Source: Texcoconibacillus texcoconensis
GTDB taxonomy: Bacteria; Bacillota; Bacilli; Bacillales; Salisediminibacteriaceae
Direction of reading: 5' to 3'
Assembly: GCF_014202575.1 (NCBI RefSeq)
Contig: NZ_JACHHB010000001.1
Coordinates: 186,001 to 250,000 of the forward strand
DNA length: 64,000 bases
Of the stretch, positions 11,285-20,244 are shown piece after piece. Both the position numbers and the translations under genes were made by a program. The number at the start of each line of letters is the position of its first letter. Position 1 is the stretch's first letter. The notes under the pieces were generated by a model. The model saw only the letters and a program-made list of their open reading frames with translations, was not told the origin of the DNA and did no database searches.

Positions 11285-12169
11285 CTATTTTTTCATTTGA
11301 GACTTAACTTCATCAGCAAAGTTTTCTTCTTTTTTCTCGATTCCTTCGCCAACTTCGTAACGAACAAATGTTTTAATGTTCGCACCTTTGCTTTCAACGT
11401 ACTTCCCTACTTTTTGATCGCTATCCTTAACAAATGCTTGTTCATTTAGGCAAATTTCTTCGAAGTACTTGCCTAAACGACCTTCAACCATTTTTTCAAC
11501 AATGTTTTCAGGTTTCCCTTCATTCATTGCTTGTTGTTTTAATACTTCACGTTCGTTGTTTACAACATCTTCTGGTACTTCATCACGTGAAATGTAAGTT
11601 GGGTTGATCGCTGCTACGTGCATTGCAACGTCTTTTGCTACTTGATCGTCAGTCGTTCCCTCAACAAGCGTCAATACGCCGATGCGTCCACCCATGTGTA
11701 AATACGCGCCAAAGGAATCAGCATCTGTTTTCTCAACGATTTCAAAACGACGCAGGGAAAGTTTTTCACCAATTTTTGCAGTTTGGTCATTAATGTAGTC
11801 TTGAAGCGTTTCTGCTTCACCGTCAAATGCTTGACCGAATGCTTCTTCAACTGTCGCTGGACGGTTTTGAAGTAAGTGGTTCGCTACAGTGGAAACCATG
11901 TTTTGGAAGTTTTCGTTTTTCGCAACGAAGTCTGTCTCTGCGTTTACTTCGACAATAATTGCTACGTTTCCTTCTTCTTGAACATAAGTTAAACCTTCAG
12001 CAGCAACACGGTCTTGTTTCTTCGCTGCTTTTGCGATTCCTTTTTCACGTAAGAAATCGACTGCTTTTTCCATATCTCCATCTGTTTCGTTCAACGCTTT
12101 TTTACAATCCATCATGCCTGCGCCTGTCTTTTCACGCAATTCTTTTACCATACTTGCTGTAATTGCCAT
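11285..12169 (-). CDS. tsf: Elongation factor Ts
   Basis: Guanine-nucleotide exchange factor for EF-Tu. The 294 residues match Bacillus EF-Ts (293). The N-terminal UBA-like domain carries the signature [18 protein letters not shown] at residues 10-27. The core contains [14 protein letters not shown] near 75-88, the TDFV motif that contacts EF-Tu. The second signature-like block [10 protein letters not shown] lies near 182. The start ATG has an AAGGAGG Shine-Dalgarno 8 bases upstream. It lies downstream of rpsB with a terminator hairpin in between, so tsf can be made at lower level than S2 or from its own promoter. Confidence 0.97.
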   Translation of the reverse strand: MAITASMVKELREKTGAGMMDCKKALNETDGDMEKAVDFLREKGIAKAAKKQDRVAAEGLTYVQEEGNVAIIVEVNAETDFVAKNENFQNMVSTVANHLLQNRPATVEEAFGQAFDGEAETLQDYINDQTAKIGEKLSLRRFEIVEKTDADSFGAYLHMGGRIGVLTLVEGTTDDQVAKDVAMHVAAINPTYISRDEVPEDVVNNEREVLKQQAMNEGKPENIVEKMVEGRLGKYFEEICLNEQAFVKDSDQKVGKYVESKGANIKTFVRYEVGEGIEKKEENFADEVKSQMKK

Positions 12170-12252
12170 GTTTTATTCCTCCTTAGTGAGTATGTAATGT
12201 TAGAACGTTTCATCTATCATGAAAGAACCGAAAAACGAAACGTGCTTTCGTG

Positions 12253-12288
12253 AAAAAAAGGTGATAAAGGGCCAACCCCTCTATCACC
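12253..12288 (-). terminator. Terminator/attenuator between rpsB and tsf
   Basis: On the minus strand GGTGATA pairs with TATCACC (7 bp, with further pairing possible in the loop), followed by seven T. It lies 18 bases past the rpsB stop. Confidence 0.85.
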
Positions 12289-12306
12289 CTTCGTTGCTCC
12301 AATTTG

Positions 12307-13005
12307 TTACGCTGAAGTTTCTTCGCCTTGGTTTGCTTCAAGGATTGCATCAGCCATTTTTGCTGTTAGAAGTTTTACCGCACGAATCGCATCGTCATTT
12401 CCTGGAATCACGTAGTCGATTTCATCCGGGTCACAGTTTGTATCAACAATTGCAACAATCGGAATGTTCAACTTGCGCGCTTCAGCGATTGCAATGCGCT
12501 CTTTGCGCGGATCAATGACGAACAATGCGTCTGGTAGTTGATCCATTTCTTTAATTCCGCCTAAGAATTTCTCAAGACGATCCATTTCTTTTTTCAAAAG
12601 GATAACTTCTTTCTTAGGAAGAACGTCAAACGTACCGTCTTCTTGCATACGCTCTAAGTCTTTTAGGCGTGCAATACGCTTACGGATTGTTTCGAAGTTT
12701 GTCAAAGTTCCACCTAACCAACGTTGGTTGATGAAATACATGCCACAACGCTCTGCTTCTTCTTTTACAGAGTCTTGTGCTTGTTTTTTCGTACCGACAA
12801 ACAAAACATTGCCGCCTTGTGCTGCAAGGTCGCGAACATATTTGAATGCCTCGTCAACCTTTTTCACAGTCTTTTGTAAGTCAATGATGTAAATCCCGTT
12901 ACGTTCAGTGAAAATGTAACGATCCATTTTCGGGTTCCAGCGACGTGTCTGGTGACCGAAATGAACGCCGGCTTCTAACAATTGTTTCATGGAGATTACT
13001 GCCAT
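12307..13005 (-). CDS. rpsB: 30S ribosomal protein S2
   Basis: Small-subunit protein bound at the head-body junction, needed for S1 and mRNA binding. From the ATG at 13005 (SD AAGGAGGTG) it has 232 residues, slightly shorter than B. subtilis S2 because of a short acidic tail (NQGEETSA). Signatures are clear: [19 protein letters not shown] at residues 8-26, [11 protein letters not shown] near 63, and the second PROSITE-like block [12 protein letters not shown] near 158 with [10 protein letters not shown] near 186. The first codons of a longer frame (MLE) were rejected because they overlap the ribosome site. It follows swrB and has its own promoter and a structured leader. Confidence 0.97.
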   Translation of the reverse strand: MAVISMKQLLEAGVHFGHQTRRWNPKMDRYIFTERNGIYIIDLQKTVKKVDEAFKYVRDLAAQGGNVLFVGTKKQAQDSVKEEAERCGMYFINQRWLGGTLTNFETIRKRIARLKDLERMQEDGTFDVLPKKEVILLKKEMDRLEKFLGGIKEMDQLPDALFVIDPRKERIAIAEARKLNIPIVAIVDTNCDPDEIDYVIPGNDDAIRAVKLLTAKMADAILEANQGEETSA

Positions 13006-13048
13006 CTCCAACACCTCCTTGGTTTTTTGTTCCTCCGTTCATATCCTC

Positions 13049-13087
13049 TTTGTACAAAACTGTCATGTGACAGCACCATTGTACAAA
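13049..13087 (-). promoter_or_regulatory. Structured rpsB 5' leader (candidate S2 autoregulatory element)
   Basis: In the RNA, TTTGTACAA pairs with TTGTACAAA around an inner hairpin CTGTCA/TGACAG. It lies between the promoter and the rpsB ribosome site. Ribosomal-protein leaders for S2 are known in bacteria; assignment here is by position and structure only. Confidence 0.5.
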
Positions 13088-13119
13088 TCAACGAACGTGT
13101 GTGATGAACACCGAAAATT

Positions 13120-13148
13120 ACTATACCATAATGTTTGCGTGTGCGCAA
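13120..13148 (-). promoter_or_regulatory. Sigma-A promoter for rpsB
   Basis: The -35 TTGCGC (13143-13148) and -10 TATAGT (13120-13125) are separated by exactly 17 bases. It lies just past the swrB stop and directs transcription into the rpsB leader. Confidence 0.65.
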
Positions 13149-13156
13149 CAATACTT

Positions 13157-13768
13157 TTAACGTTGGTGAAATTTTAATAACAATTCAACTTCACCGGCTC
13201 CCATTTCCAATTGTTGTGCAATTTCCTTCGCATTATACCCTTTTTCTGCTAAAGCTAAAACTTTTGCATTTTGTGATGATTCCATATGTGTGCCATTTTC
13301 CTCAGGTGTTGGTGGTTGATAATCTTCATAATTCATTTTATTTTCTTCATTTGCTTGCTGAGAAAACTTTGCTTGGTCATCCTCCAAGTTTTTGTCACTC
13401 TCTACCCGTGGCCCAACAGGAACCGAGTACGTAAGTGGTGATGTCGGAGGCGTGTACGTTCTCTCATAGTCCTCGTTTTGGTACCTCTGTCCTTCCGATG
13501 CTTCAGTCTTGTCTGTAGCTTTGTCCATTGTTTTATGTACTTCTTCACGTGTTTGTTGCTCTTTCCTTCTTGCTAATTGACGTAAAAATCGATCATTGTT
13601 ATCTTTCATTTCACGTGTATAGGATATAAGCAAATCTTCAATTTCTTTTTTCGTTTTCTCATCTTCACCTGTGCTCTGACTCTTTTCTTGCAACTTCATA
13701 TAAAAGAGAATGATAAAAAAGAAACTTACCAAGTGAAGAATGAAGCTGAAAATAATAATGTACGTCAT
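13157..13768 (-). CDS. swrB: SwrB-like (DUF6115-type) membrane protein at the end of the fla/che operon
   Basis: In B. subtilis SwrB promotes activation of the flagellar type III export apparatus and high sigma-D activity during swarming. This 203-residue protein has one N-terminal membrane segment (residues about 3-25, FSFILHLVSFFFIILFYMKL). A charged, low-complexity middle follows, with PPTSP and PPTPEE patches. The C-terminal 35 residues (KVLALAEKGYNAKEIAQQLE) look like a small helix-turn-helix, as in SwrB. Position supports the name: last gene of the operon, before rpsB. Overall sequence similarity is confined to the ends, so function is inferred from architecture and synteny. The ATG has AAAGAGGGA upstream. 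The fapA-like gene between it and sigD differs from B. subtilis. Confidence 0.75.
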   Translation of the reverse strand: MTYIIIFSFILHLVSFFFIILFYMKLQEKSQSTGEDEKTKKEIEDLLISYTREMKDNNDRFLRQLARRKEQQTREEVHKTMDKATDKTEASEGQRYQNEDYERTYTPPTSPLTYSVPVGPRVESDKNLEDDQAKFSQQANEENKMNYEDYQPPTPEENGTHMESSQNAKVLALAEKGYNAKEIAQQLEMGAGEVELLLKFHQR

Positions 13769-13820
13769 ACGATCCCTCTTTAACTATGTTCGCCAATCCA
13801 TATGCCTTCACCTTTAAAAG

Positions 13821-15191
13821 CTACAGGTTCATAAATGTGATTTCTCCATCATTCAAACGAAAACGAACATTTTGATGTTTTGTAATCACTTTACGGCGAT
13901 ATTTACCAAAGTAAATATCAACGTTTGGGTGAATGGTTTGATAAACATTAACTTGTGCTAGCGCTTCGCTTTTGTATAGGTCTTGGATTTCATTTAATTT
14001 TTCTTTTCCTTCAAGCTGCTTTTGTTCATTTTCATTGAGCGAATTACGGATTCGAAGTTTTAAGACTCGCTCTTGGCCTGTAAGAGAACCTTGTTTTTCT
14101 TTTTCTAATAAACGGCTAAGAAGCTGGTTTAATTTCTCCTTTTCATCGTTACTTTCCTCGATTTGTTTTTGTAACTGTTGTTCTCTTTCCAAACCTTTCT
14201 TATTCACCCCAAGGTAAAGAGAAGTAGGTGTGTTCATGTCGTTACCTACTTCATTGACTTCAATACCTCGGCCTGCAGAGACACTACCACCTACGATATT
14301 TCCTTTCCTTTGCGTACAATAAACCATCCCGTTTGCTTGTATATCGCTATGGAAAATCGATTGTGTAACATGTACGTCTTTTTCAACAACAACATTACCT
14401 TGGTTAATAAACAATGTATGTAAATCGTTGGCTGAATGGATTTCACCTTTCCCTTCGGCCACAATCCCCTGGTTAATAAAAATGGATCCTCCTGCGTGTA
14501 AAGTTGCCGCCTCCACAGACCCATTAATTCGAATATCACCGCCGGCACGTACTTCAAAGCCTGTCGGTACATTACCTCGTATATTAACATTACCGACAAA
14601 ATCAATATTTCCCGTCTTTAAATCGAGATCGCCATTGACTTCGTAAACCGGATAAACATGAATCACTTTCGTTTCCACACTCATCTGTCCATCGACAACT
14701 GCATATAATTTTGTACCGTCGTCATTAACTTGAGTATTCTTTCCTTTACGGAGTTTCATATCTTTACCTGGTTTTGCTTCAACTTCTTCACCAAATATAT
14801 TCATGCCCTTTTGGCCTTCTGTTTTGGGCACCTTTTTTCCTACAAGCGTCCCCTGCGTGACCGAAGGAATATCTATCACATGTTTTAAATCAACATACAT
14901 GTCATCTCCCATTTTCCCGTCACCATTTGTAGGGTAAACCGGCTGTAAATAAGCATCTTCACCATCTATCGGCTGCTTACCTTCCGCGACGACAACAGGA
15001 GCGCTAATTGACCCTTCGATAAAACTATTTAAAACTTCTTCTTTCAATCCATAGGTAATACCATGTTCAACAAGGAAATGCTTTAATTCATCTAGAGTTA
15101 TCGGGGCTTCTTGACGTTGATTTTGTTTAAGGATTGCTTGTTGCTTTTCTTCACTTATTTCTACTTCTAAAACCTCATATAATGAACCCAC
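13821..15191 (-). CDS. FapA/DUF342 family protein
   Basis: A 456-residue DUF342 (FapA, flagellar assembly protein A) protein. The N-terminal third carries the family core with LVGKKVPKTEGQKGMNIFGE (residues about 122-141). The middle is a right-handed beta-helix-like repeat, recognisable as FVGNVNIRGNVPTGFEVRAG followed by GDIRINGSVEAATLHAGGSI. The C-terminal third is a coiled coil (LEREQQLQKQIEESNDEKEK onwards). FapA in Vibrio affects flagellar assembly and polar targeting; in bacilli its role is unclear. I chose the GTG at 15191 because GAGGGTGA lies about 5 bases upstream. The first in-frame GTG, 9 bases earlier, overlaps the ribosome site. It sits between sigD and swrB. Confidence 0.85.
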   Translation of the reverse strand: MGSLYEVLEVEISEEKQQAILKQNQRQEAPITLDELKHFLVEHGITYGLKEEVLNSFIEGSISAPVVVAEGKQPIDGEDAYLQPVYPTNGDGKMGDDMYVDLKHVIDIPSVTQGTLVGKKVPKTEGQKGMNIFGEEVEAKPGKDMKLRKGKNTQVNDDGTKLYAVVDGQMSVETKVIHVYPVYEVNGDLDLKTGNIDFVGNVNIRGNVPTGFEVRAGGDIRINGSVEAATLHAGGSIFINQGIVAEGKGEIHSANDLHTLFINQGNVVVEKDVHVTQSIFHSDIQANGMVYCTQRKGNIVGGSVSAGRGIEVNEVGNDMNTPTSLYLGVNKKGLEREQQLQKQIEESNDEKEKLNQLLSRLLEKEKQGSLTGQERVLKLRIRNSLNENEQKQLEGKEKLNEIQDLYKSEALAQVNVYQTIHPNVDIYFGKYRRKVITKHQNVRFRLNDGEITFMNL

Positions 15192-15333
15192 TTGTCTCAC
15201 CCTCTATGACTGTTTTAAACAAGTTTCATATTTACTATTATAGCTTTTATTGTTAGAAAAAGCCATGTTATGCTTTCATAACCATCTAGGTTTTTGAAAA
15301 ACATACCATAGCTTTTGTTCCTCTTATTTACAG

Positions 15334-16101
15334 TTAATTAGCTTTTTTTAATACTTGTTGCAATCGGAAGAGCGCTTTTGAGTGTATCTGTGAAATTCTT
15401 GAGGTCGATAAACTTAAAACTTCACCAATTTCTGTCAATGTTAATTCCTCAAAATAAAACAGGGTAATAACAAGTCGTTCCTTCTCATTTAAGTTATCGA
15501 TCACATTGACAAGTTCGTCATTTGAAGATTGTTTGACTATTTCTTGTTCTGGGGTAAGGGTCTTCTTGTCCTCGATCGTTGACAAATAGGTTTCATCACG
15601 GTCTGACTCTTGAGCAGGTTCGTCGATTGACAGCACGTTAGCAACAAAAGTTTCATTCATAACATGTAGAATGTCAGTCTCACTCATCCCTAATTCTTCA
15701 GCAATTTCTTTGGCTTCAATGTTACGTCCTTGCTCCTGCTCCAATCTTTCAATCGTTGCTTCGATTTTTTTTGATTTTTCCCGAACTGAACGCGGAAGCC
15801 AATCTTCTTGACGCAAGCCGTCCATAATCGAACCACGAATACGAAAAGATGCATATGTATCAAATTTCAAATCACGTGATGTGTCGAACTTTTCAAGTGC
15901 ATCGTATAATCCCATAAAACCGTGGCTCCGTAAGTCATCGTGTTTTACACTTTTCGGTACATTTGCACCTATACGTTGTACATGATATTCAACAAGTGGA
16001 AAGTACGCTTCAATCAAACGTGTACATGCTTGGTCATCTCGTTCATTTGTCCAAAGTTCCCAATCTTGTTGAAGTTGTTCGACATTTTCCACTTGTACCA
16101 T
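15334..16101 (-). CDS. sigD: RNA polymerase sigma factor SigD (FliA/WhiG family, sigma-28)
   Basis: Directs transcription of late flagellar, motility and autolysin genes. The 255 residues match Bacillus SigD (254). Region 2 contains HDDLRSHGFMGLYDALEKF near residues 53-71 and the -10 recognition block FDTYASFRIRGSIMDGLRQ near 79-97. Region 3 follows with IAEELGMSETDI, and region 4 has the helix-turn-helix LTEIGEVLSLSTSRISQIHS near 223-242. The start ATG follows GAGGGGGG. It is near the 3' end of the fla/che operon, where B. subtilis expression is limited by distance. It is followed by a 142-bp gap before fapA, in which I see no clear terminator. Confidence 0.97.
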   Translation of the reverse strand: MVQVENVEQLQQDWELWTNERDDQACTRLIEAYFPLVEYHVQRIGANVPKSVKHDDLRSHGFMGLYDALEKFDTSRDLKFDTYASFRIRGSIMDGLRQEDWLPRSVREKSKKIEATIERLEQEQGRNIEAKEIAEELGMSETDILHVMNETFVANVLSIDEPAQESDRDETYLSTIEDKKTLTPEQEIVKQSSNDELVNVIDNLNEKERLVITLFYFEELTLTEIGEVLSLSTSRISQIHSKALFRLQQVLKKAN

Positions 16102-16139
16102 GAACCCTTACCCCCCTCTACACTTGTTAGTATGAAGCA

Positions 16140-16484
16140 TTACTCTTCGCTAGATACAGCGAGTTTACTTTCAATGTTGTTTTCTTGTTTGTCATCATTT
16201 TTAGTGGCTTGTTTTTGCGAATGTTCTTTATTGTCACTTTGTTCATTGGTTTTCTCTTTCTTTGATGAAACATTTGTATGATCTCCAGAATATCTTTTCA
16301 CATGAGCAAATGTTAATGCCCATAAAAAACGAATGAAATATCCTAAGACATACGCAATAAAAAAGGCGATCACACCTCTAAAAAGCGAAATAGGAAAATA
16401 ATTGATCATCATGCTAGCGATAAACACGATCATAAATCCAATAAGAGCAAAAACGATATTGATTCGCCAAGTTCCATGAAGCAT
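16140..16484 (-). CDS. Hypothetical two-TM membrane protein between cheD and sigD
   Basis: I do not recognise this gene. The 114 residues begin with two hydrophobic segments (about 9-29 and 34-55, separated by a short loop). A basic turn follows, then a very hydrophilic C-terminal half rich in Lys, Glu, Asn and Gln with no predicted fold. The ATG overlaps the cheD stop (TAATG), with GAGGGAAA upstream, so it is translationally coupled within the operon. Codon use by eye is like the neighbours. B. subtilis has no gene here. Candidates are a small motility or sigma-D accessory protein anchored in the membrane with a cytoplasmic tail, but nothing in the sequence proves that. Confidence 0.8.
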   Translation of the reverse strand: MLHGTWRINIVFALIGFMIVFIASMMINYFPISLFRGVIAFFIAYVLGYFIRFLWALTFAHVKRYSGDHTNVSSKKEKTNEQSDNKEHSQKQATKNDDKQENNIESKLAVSSEE

Positions 16485-16972
16485 TAGATTTCCCTCGTTC
16501 CTTGACTGACTGTTCGAATCGATAACGAAAACGAGGCTGGGTCAAATTCGATGGTGCGCCCACTGTTACCACCTACATCTTCACTAATTAGTTGTATTTT
16601 GTGCTTCTTTAGTTGTTCCCGAACCGCTTCTACGTTACGAGGGCCTATTCGCATCACTTCGCTCGATGAAGAAAATTGAAACATTTGGGCACCGCCAGCC
16701 ATTTTTGCTTTTAAACCTATTTTATTAGCCCCTTCACGTTCCATGAGTACAAGCAAATCAGTGATCGCTGTATCTGCATATTTTGCCCGATTCAAACCAC
16801 CGTTTTTAGCCATCGACGAGTCTGGAAGCATAATATGGGCCATTCCAGCCAATTTCATACGCTCATCGTAAATGACAACACCTACACATGATCCTAGACC
16901 TGATGTTCGAATCGAATTTGGTGATTTGGAAACATTAAGGTCAGCCATTCCTACTTTCACAACTTCATTCAT
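16484..16972 (-). CDS. cheD: Chemoreceptor glutamine deamidase CheD
   Basis: Deamidates glutamines on chemoreceptors and, when bound to CheC, stimulates CheC phosphatase. The 162 residues fit the family. The catalytic Cys29 lies in [10 protein letters not shown] and the catalytic His46 in [10 protein letters not shown]. The conserved KMAGGAQMF motif is near residue 90, and the ENVGGNSGR-like loop is present as [11 protein letters not shown] near 137-147. The ATG overlaps the cheC end (AATGA context), with AGGGGT upstream. CheC directly precedes it, matching the functional CheC-CheD pair. Confidence 0.96.
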   Translation of the reverse strand: MNEVVKVGMADLNVSKSPNSIRTSGLGSCVGVVIYDERMKLAGMAHIMLPDSSMAKNGGLNRAKYADTAITDLLVLMEREGANKIGLKAKMAGGAQMFQFSSSSEVMRIGPRNVEAVREQLKKHKIQLISEDVGGNSGRTIEFDPASFSLSIRTVSQGTREI

Positions 16973-17606
16973 CGGTGTCTACCCCTAAAGCATTAAAAAT
17001 GATCGCAAACGATTCCGGATCCGGCAATAAAAAGAAGTGACCTGTCGTTTTTGTCTCATTTTTTGCTGTCTCCTCTTTAATCTCAGTCTCAATAACGATC
17101 GCATAATCCCCGACTTTCGAAATTTCAATCAGACCATGACTTAATATAGCCATCGTCATGTCAACTGCAAGAGCTGGGACTGACGGTTGAAGAGGGATTT
17201 TCGTAAAATCAGATAACGACGATAAATAAGACCCTGCCAAAATATTCCCAACTTCTTGCATTGCACTTGCAGCTAATTCAGAAACTGGTGGATTAGAGAA
17301 GTCAACTTGTTCTTCTCCAATCAAATTTTGAATTAATACTGTTGCTTCGCCTACTGGTAACATGAAAAACAAATTACCTGGGCATTCACCTTCAATCCTA
17401 AGAAAGATGGCTACAACGACTGCCTCATCGCCTCCGACGGTTTCTGTCATTTGATTGAAAGGAACAACATTAACAGAAGGAACGTTCATTTCAATCGTCT
17501 TATTTAACATCGTAGAAAGAGCTGTAGCTGCATTTCCAGCGCCGATATTTCCAACTTCTTTCAAAAGGTCGAGTTGCTGGGCATCAATTCGTTGAAACAT
17601 ATCCAT
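16965..17606 (-). CDS. cheC: CheY-P phosphatase CheC
   Basis: Dephosphorylates CheY-P and binds CheD, giving the adaptation loop typical of Bacillus chemotaxis. From the ATG at 17606 it has 213 residues. Both phosphatase motifs (E-x2-N pattern) are intact: [18 protein letters not shown] near residues 11-28 and [18 protein letters not shown] near 112-129. The ORF extends six codons upstream into cheW. I chose the ATG because only one base separates it from the cheW stop and GGCGGA lies upstream. CheW, CheC and CheD are read as a tightly packed unit. Confidence 0.95.
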   Translation of the reverse strand: MDMFQRIDAQQLDLLKEVGNIGAGNAATALSTMLNKTIEMNVPSVNVVPFNQMTETVGGDEAVVVAIFLRIEGECPGNLFFMLPVGEATVLIQNLIGEEQVDFSNPPVSELAASAMQEVGNILAGSYLSSLSDFTKIPLQPSVPALAVDMTMAILSHGLIEISKVGDYAIVIETEIKEETAKNETKTTGHFFLLPDPESFAIIFNALGVDTDE

Positions 17607-17607
17607 G

Positions 17608-18096
17608 TTACACTTCCGCCTCAATTTGTTTTAAATCTTGGATCTCTTCTGGGTTTAATACTTTATCTAGATTCAATAAAATGAGTAGTCGTTTCTCTAA
17701 CTTAGCTACGCCTCTTAAGTATTCCGCTTCTAGTCCACCTACGACTTCTGGAGGTGGTTCAATTGCATTTGCAGGAATGTCAATGACATCGTTGGCATTA
17801 TCTACAATCAAACCAACATCCATTTCACCTACACTAACAATAATGACGCGGCTACTATCAGAATAATCGACTTCTTCAATATTAAATCGACTGCGCAAAT
17901 CAATAATCGGTGTAACGACACCTCTTAAATTGATCACACCTTTAACAAAATCTGGTGTTCGCGGGACCCGCGTAATATGCTGGACACGCTCAATCGATCG
18001 AACTTGTTCGACGGCAACACCATACTCTTCATTTTTTAATTGAAAGACAATCACTTTCATATCATTCATTGTTTCATTTTCAACCATTTCAGCCAT
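17608..18096 (-). CDS. cheW: Chemotaxis coupling protein CheW
   Basis: Scaffold linking chemoreceptors to the CheA kinase. The 162 residues make a single CheW domain. The diagnostic segments are YGVAVEQVRSIER near 24-36, RVPRTPDFVKGVINLRGVV near 43-61 and PIIDLRSRF near 63-71. The C-terminal half has AEYLRGVAKLEKRLLILLNL near 124-143. The ATG has AGGAGGGA upstream. It lies downstream of cheA with a 56-bp gap. Confidence 0.96.
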   Translation of the reverse strand: MAEMVENETMNDMKVIVFQLKNEEYGVAVEQVRSIERVQHITRVPRTPDFVKGVINLRGVVTPIIDLRSRFNIEEVDYSDSSRVIIVSVGEMDVGLIVDNANDVIDIPANAIEPPPEVVGGLEAEYLRGVAKLEKRLLILLNLDKVLNPEEIQDLKQIEAEV

Positions 18097-18152
18097 TACA
18101 ATCCCTCCTAGCTGTTATTCATTGATTGCATCTAAACTAATAACGTTTGTTT

Positions 18153-20231
18153 CTATTTAATCATCGCATTGCAATCGATAATAAGCGCAACTTGTCCGTT
18201 GCCGAGAATCGTTGCTCCGGAAATTGCGAAAACGTTTTGTAAATAATTCCCGAGAGATTTTAAAACAATTTCTTGTTGGCCAATAAATGAATCAACGACA
18301 AGTCCAGCCATCTTTTCACCTTTTCGAACGATAACGATCGAGTAATAATCGTCTTGTTCACGTGTTCTTGGGACATCAAAAAAGTCCGTTAAGTGAACGA
18401 GTGGCACAACATGTCCACGGAAGTCGATCACATCTTGATTATGTGCTGACATAATGTCTTCTTTTTTTACAATTGCTGTTTCGATAATTGAAGAAAGAGG
18501 AATTGCATACACCTCTTCTTGAACATCAACGAGCATGACAGAAATGATCGATAAAGTTAATGGTAATTGAATCGAAAAAGTTGAACCTTCCTCTGGTACA
18601 GAGTCAACGGATATATTACCGCCTAAAGATTCGATTTTATTTTTCACAACATCCATGCCGACGCCTCGCCCGGAAATATCTGATACTTGATCAGCTGTAC
18701 TTAAACCACTTGAGAACAATAGCTCATAAACCTGTTTGTCAGATAGCGAAGACGCATTATCGTGCGAAACAACACCATTGTCCAAGGCTTTTTGTAACAC
18801 TTTTTCTCTGTTAATTCCTTTACCATCATCAGACACTTCAATAAAGACGTGGTTCCCACTATGATATGCCTTTAACGTAACATGACCTTCTTCTGGTTTC
18901 CCAGCTTTTGTACGCTCGTCAGGTGTTTCAATACCATGGTCTAGTGAATTACGCAACAAATGAACGAGTGGGTCTCCGATTTCATCGATAACTGTACGGT
19001 CGAGTTCCGTCTCAGCTCCGATAATTTCTAAGTTCACTTTTTTGTTTAATTCTTTCGTTAAACCTCTAACCATTCTTGGAAAACGATTAAATACTTGCTC
19101 TACAGGGACCATGCGCATATTTAAGATAATATTTTGCAAGTCGCCTGAAATTCGTGACATGTGCTCGACTGTTTCTGTTAATTCATTACTCTTTAAGTCA
19201 CTTGCAATTTGTTCAAGTCGGCCCCGGTCAATCACGAGTTCTTCAAATAAGTTCATTAAACTATCTAAGCGATCAATATTCACGCGAATGGTTTTGTTTG
19301 TTTGTTGCTGCTGTTTGTCATTACTCTCTGCTTGTTGCGTTCGAGGTGTTGCACTTTGTTTTTCTTGTACTTCCTGAGCTGGTTGTATACTTTTAGACTC
19401 TTCTTGTTGTTCAACGGATTGGTCACTTGTATCTTCGTTTGATTGATCTGATTGATCCGTTTGCTCGAGCATACCTACATCTACGACACTAACTAACACT
19501 TCTTCTACCTCGGAAACTTTCATTATCTTTTGCTGAACTTCCTCGGCTTCTTCTTTCGTGACGAGTGTCACCGAAAACGTCTGTTCAAACTGTTCTTCCT
19601 CAAGCTGATCAACAGTCGGTGTTGATTTGATGACCTCTCCACATTTCTCGAGAACTTCAAAAACCATAAAAACGCGGGCTGCCTTTAAAATACAATCTTC
19701 TCTTAAGGAAACTTGAAAATGAAAAGCGTTATACCCTTGTTCTTTAGACTGATTTAAGACCGTTCGTTCAAAATCATCAAAGAATGGTGTCTCTCCGCCA
19801 CTAGTATTCTTCATTTCTTCAGCTGTAGCGGCATGTTCTTCTTCTGACCATGTACCGTTTTCAATTTGTTCTAATTGGTTAACGACATTTGATACATCCC
19901 GTTTTCCGTCTCCACCATCTGCAACATCATTGACAATGGCTTCTAGATCATCGACGGCATCAAAAATGACATCGACCAAGTCACTTGTCGTATGTAATTG
20001 TTCGTTGCGAATTTGGTCTAACACATTTTCCATACGGTGGGTTAAACTCGCTAAATCATCAAATCCCATCGTTCCAGCCATCCCTTTTAACGTATGAGCC
20101 GCACGGAAAACTTCGTTAACAATCGAGACATCTTCTGGATTCTTTTCAAGGTTTAATAGTTGGTCATTCATCATTTGCAAATGTTCTTTACTTTCATCAA
20201 TGAACATATCTAAGTACTGGTTTCTTTCCAC
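18153..20231 (-). CDS. cheA: Chemotaxis histidine kinase CheA
   Basis: Autophosphorylates and passes phosphate to CheY and CheB. I start it at the GTG at 20231 (MERNQYLDMF), because AAGGAGGT is 6 bases upstream. The longer frame has no ribosome site. The protein has 692 residues. The P1 domain has the phosphorylated His46 in AAHTLKGMAGTMGF. A CheY-binding P2 region follows, then a Gln/Asp/Ser-rich linker of roughly 60 residues. P3 dimerisation is near RLDSLMNLFEELVIDRGRL. The P4 ATPase has the N box HLLRNSLDHGIE, G1 VSDDGKGIN and G2 GRGVGMDVV. A CheW-like P5 forms the C-terminus. It is preceded by cheB and followed by cheW. Confidence 0.97.
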   Translation of the reverse strand: MERNQYLDMFIDESKEHLQMMNDQLLNLEKNPEDVSIVNEVFRAAHTLKGMAGTMGFDDLASLTHRMENVLDQIRNEQLHTTSDLVDVIFDAVDDLEAIVNDVADGGDGKRDVSNVVNQLEQIENGTWSEEEHAATAEEMKNTSGGETPFFDDFERTVLNQSKEQGYNAFHFQVSLREDCILKAARVFMVFEVLEKCGEVIKSTPTVDQLEEEQFEQTFSVTLVTKEEAEEVQQKIMKVSEVEEVLVSVVDVGMLEQTDQSDQSNEDTSDQSVEQQEESKSIQPAQEVQEKQSATPRTQQAESNDKQQQQTNKTIRVNIDRLDSLMNLFEELVIDRGRLEQIASDLKSNELTETVEHMSRISGDLQNIILNMRMVPVEQVFNRFPRMVRGLTKELNKKVNLEIIGAETELDRTVIDEIGDPLVHLLRNSLDHGIETPDERTKAGKPEEGHVTLKAYHSGNHVFIEVSDDGKGINREKVLQKALDNGVVSHDNASSLSDKQVYELLFSSGLSTADQVSDISGRGVGMDVVKNKIESLGGNISVDSVPEEGSTFSIQLPLTLSIISVMLVDVQEEVYAIPLSSIIETAIVKKEDIMSAHNQDVIDFRGHVVPLVHLTDFFDVPRTREQDDYYSIVIVRKGEKMAGLVVDSFIGQQEIVLKSLGNYLQNVFAISGATILGNGQVALIIDCNAMIK

Positions 20232-20244
20232 AAGGTGTACCTCC

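Noticed and set aside
12219-12518. Plus-strand ORFs of 80-180 codons opposite rpsB, tsf, flhA, fliI and others
   Set aside because: They are antisense shadows of well-supported minus-strand genes, without ribosome sites or family features.
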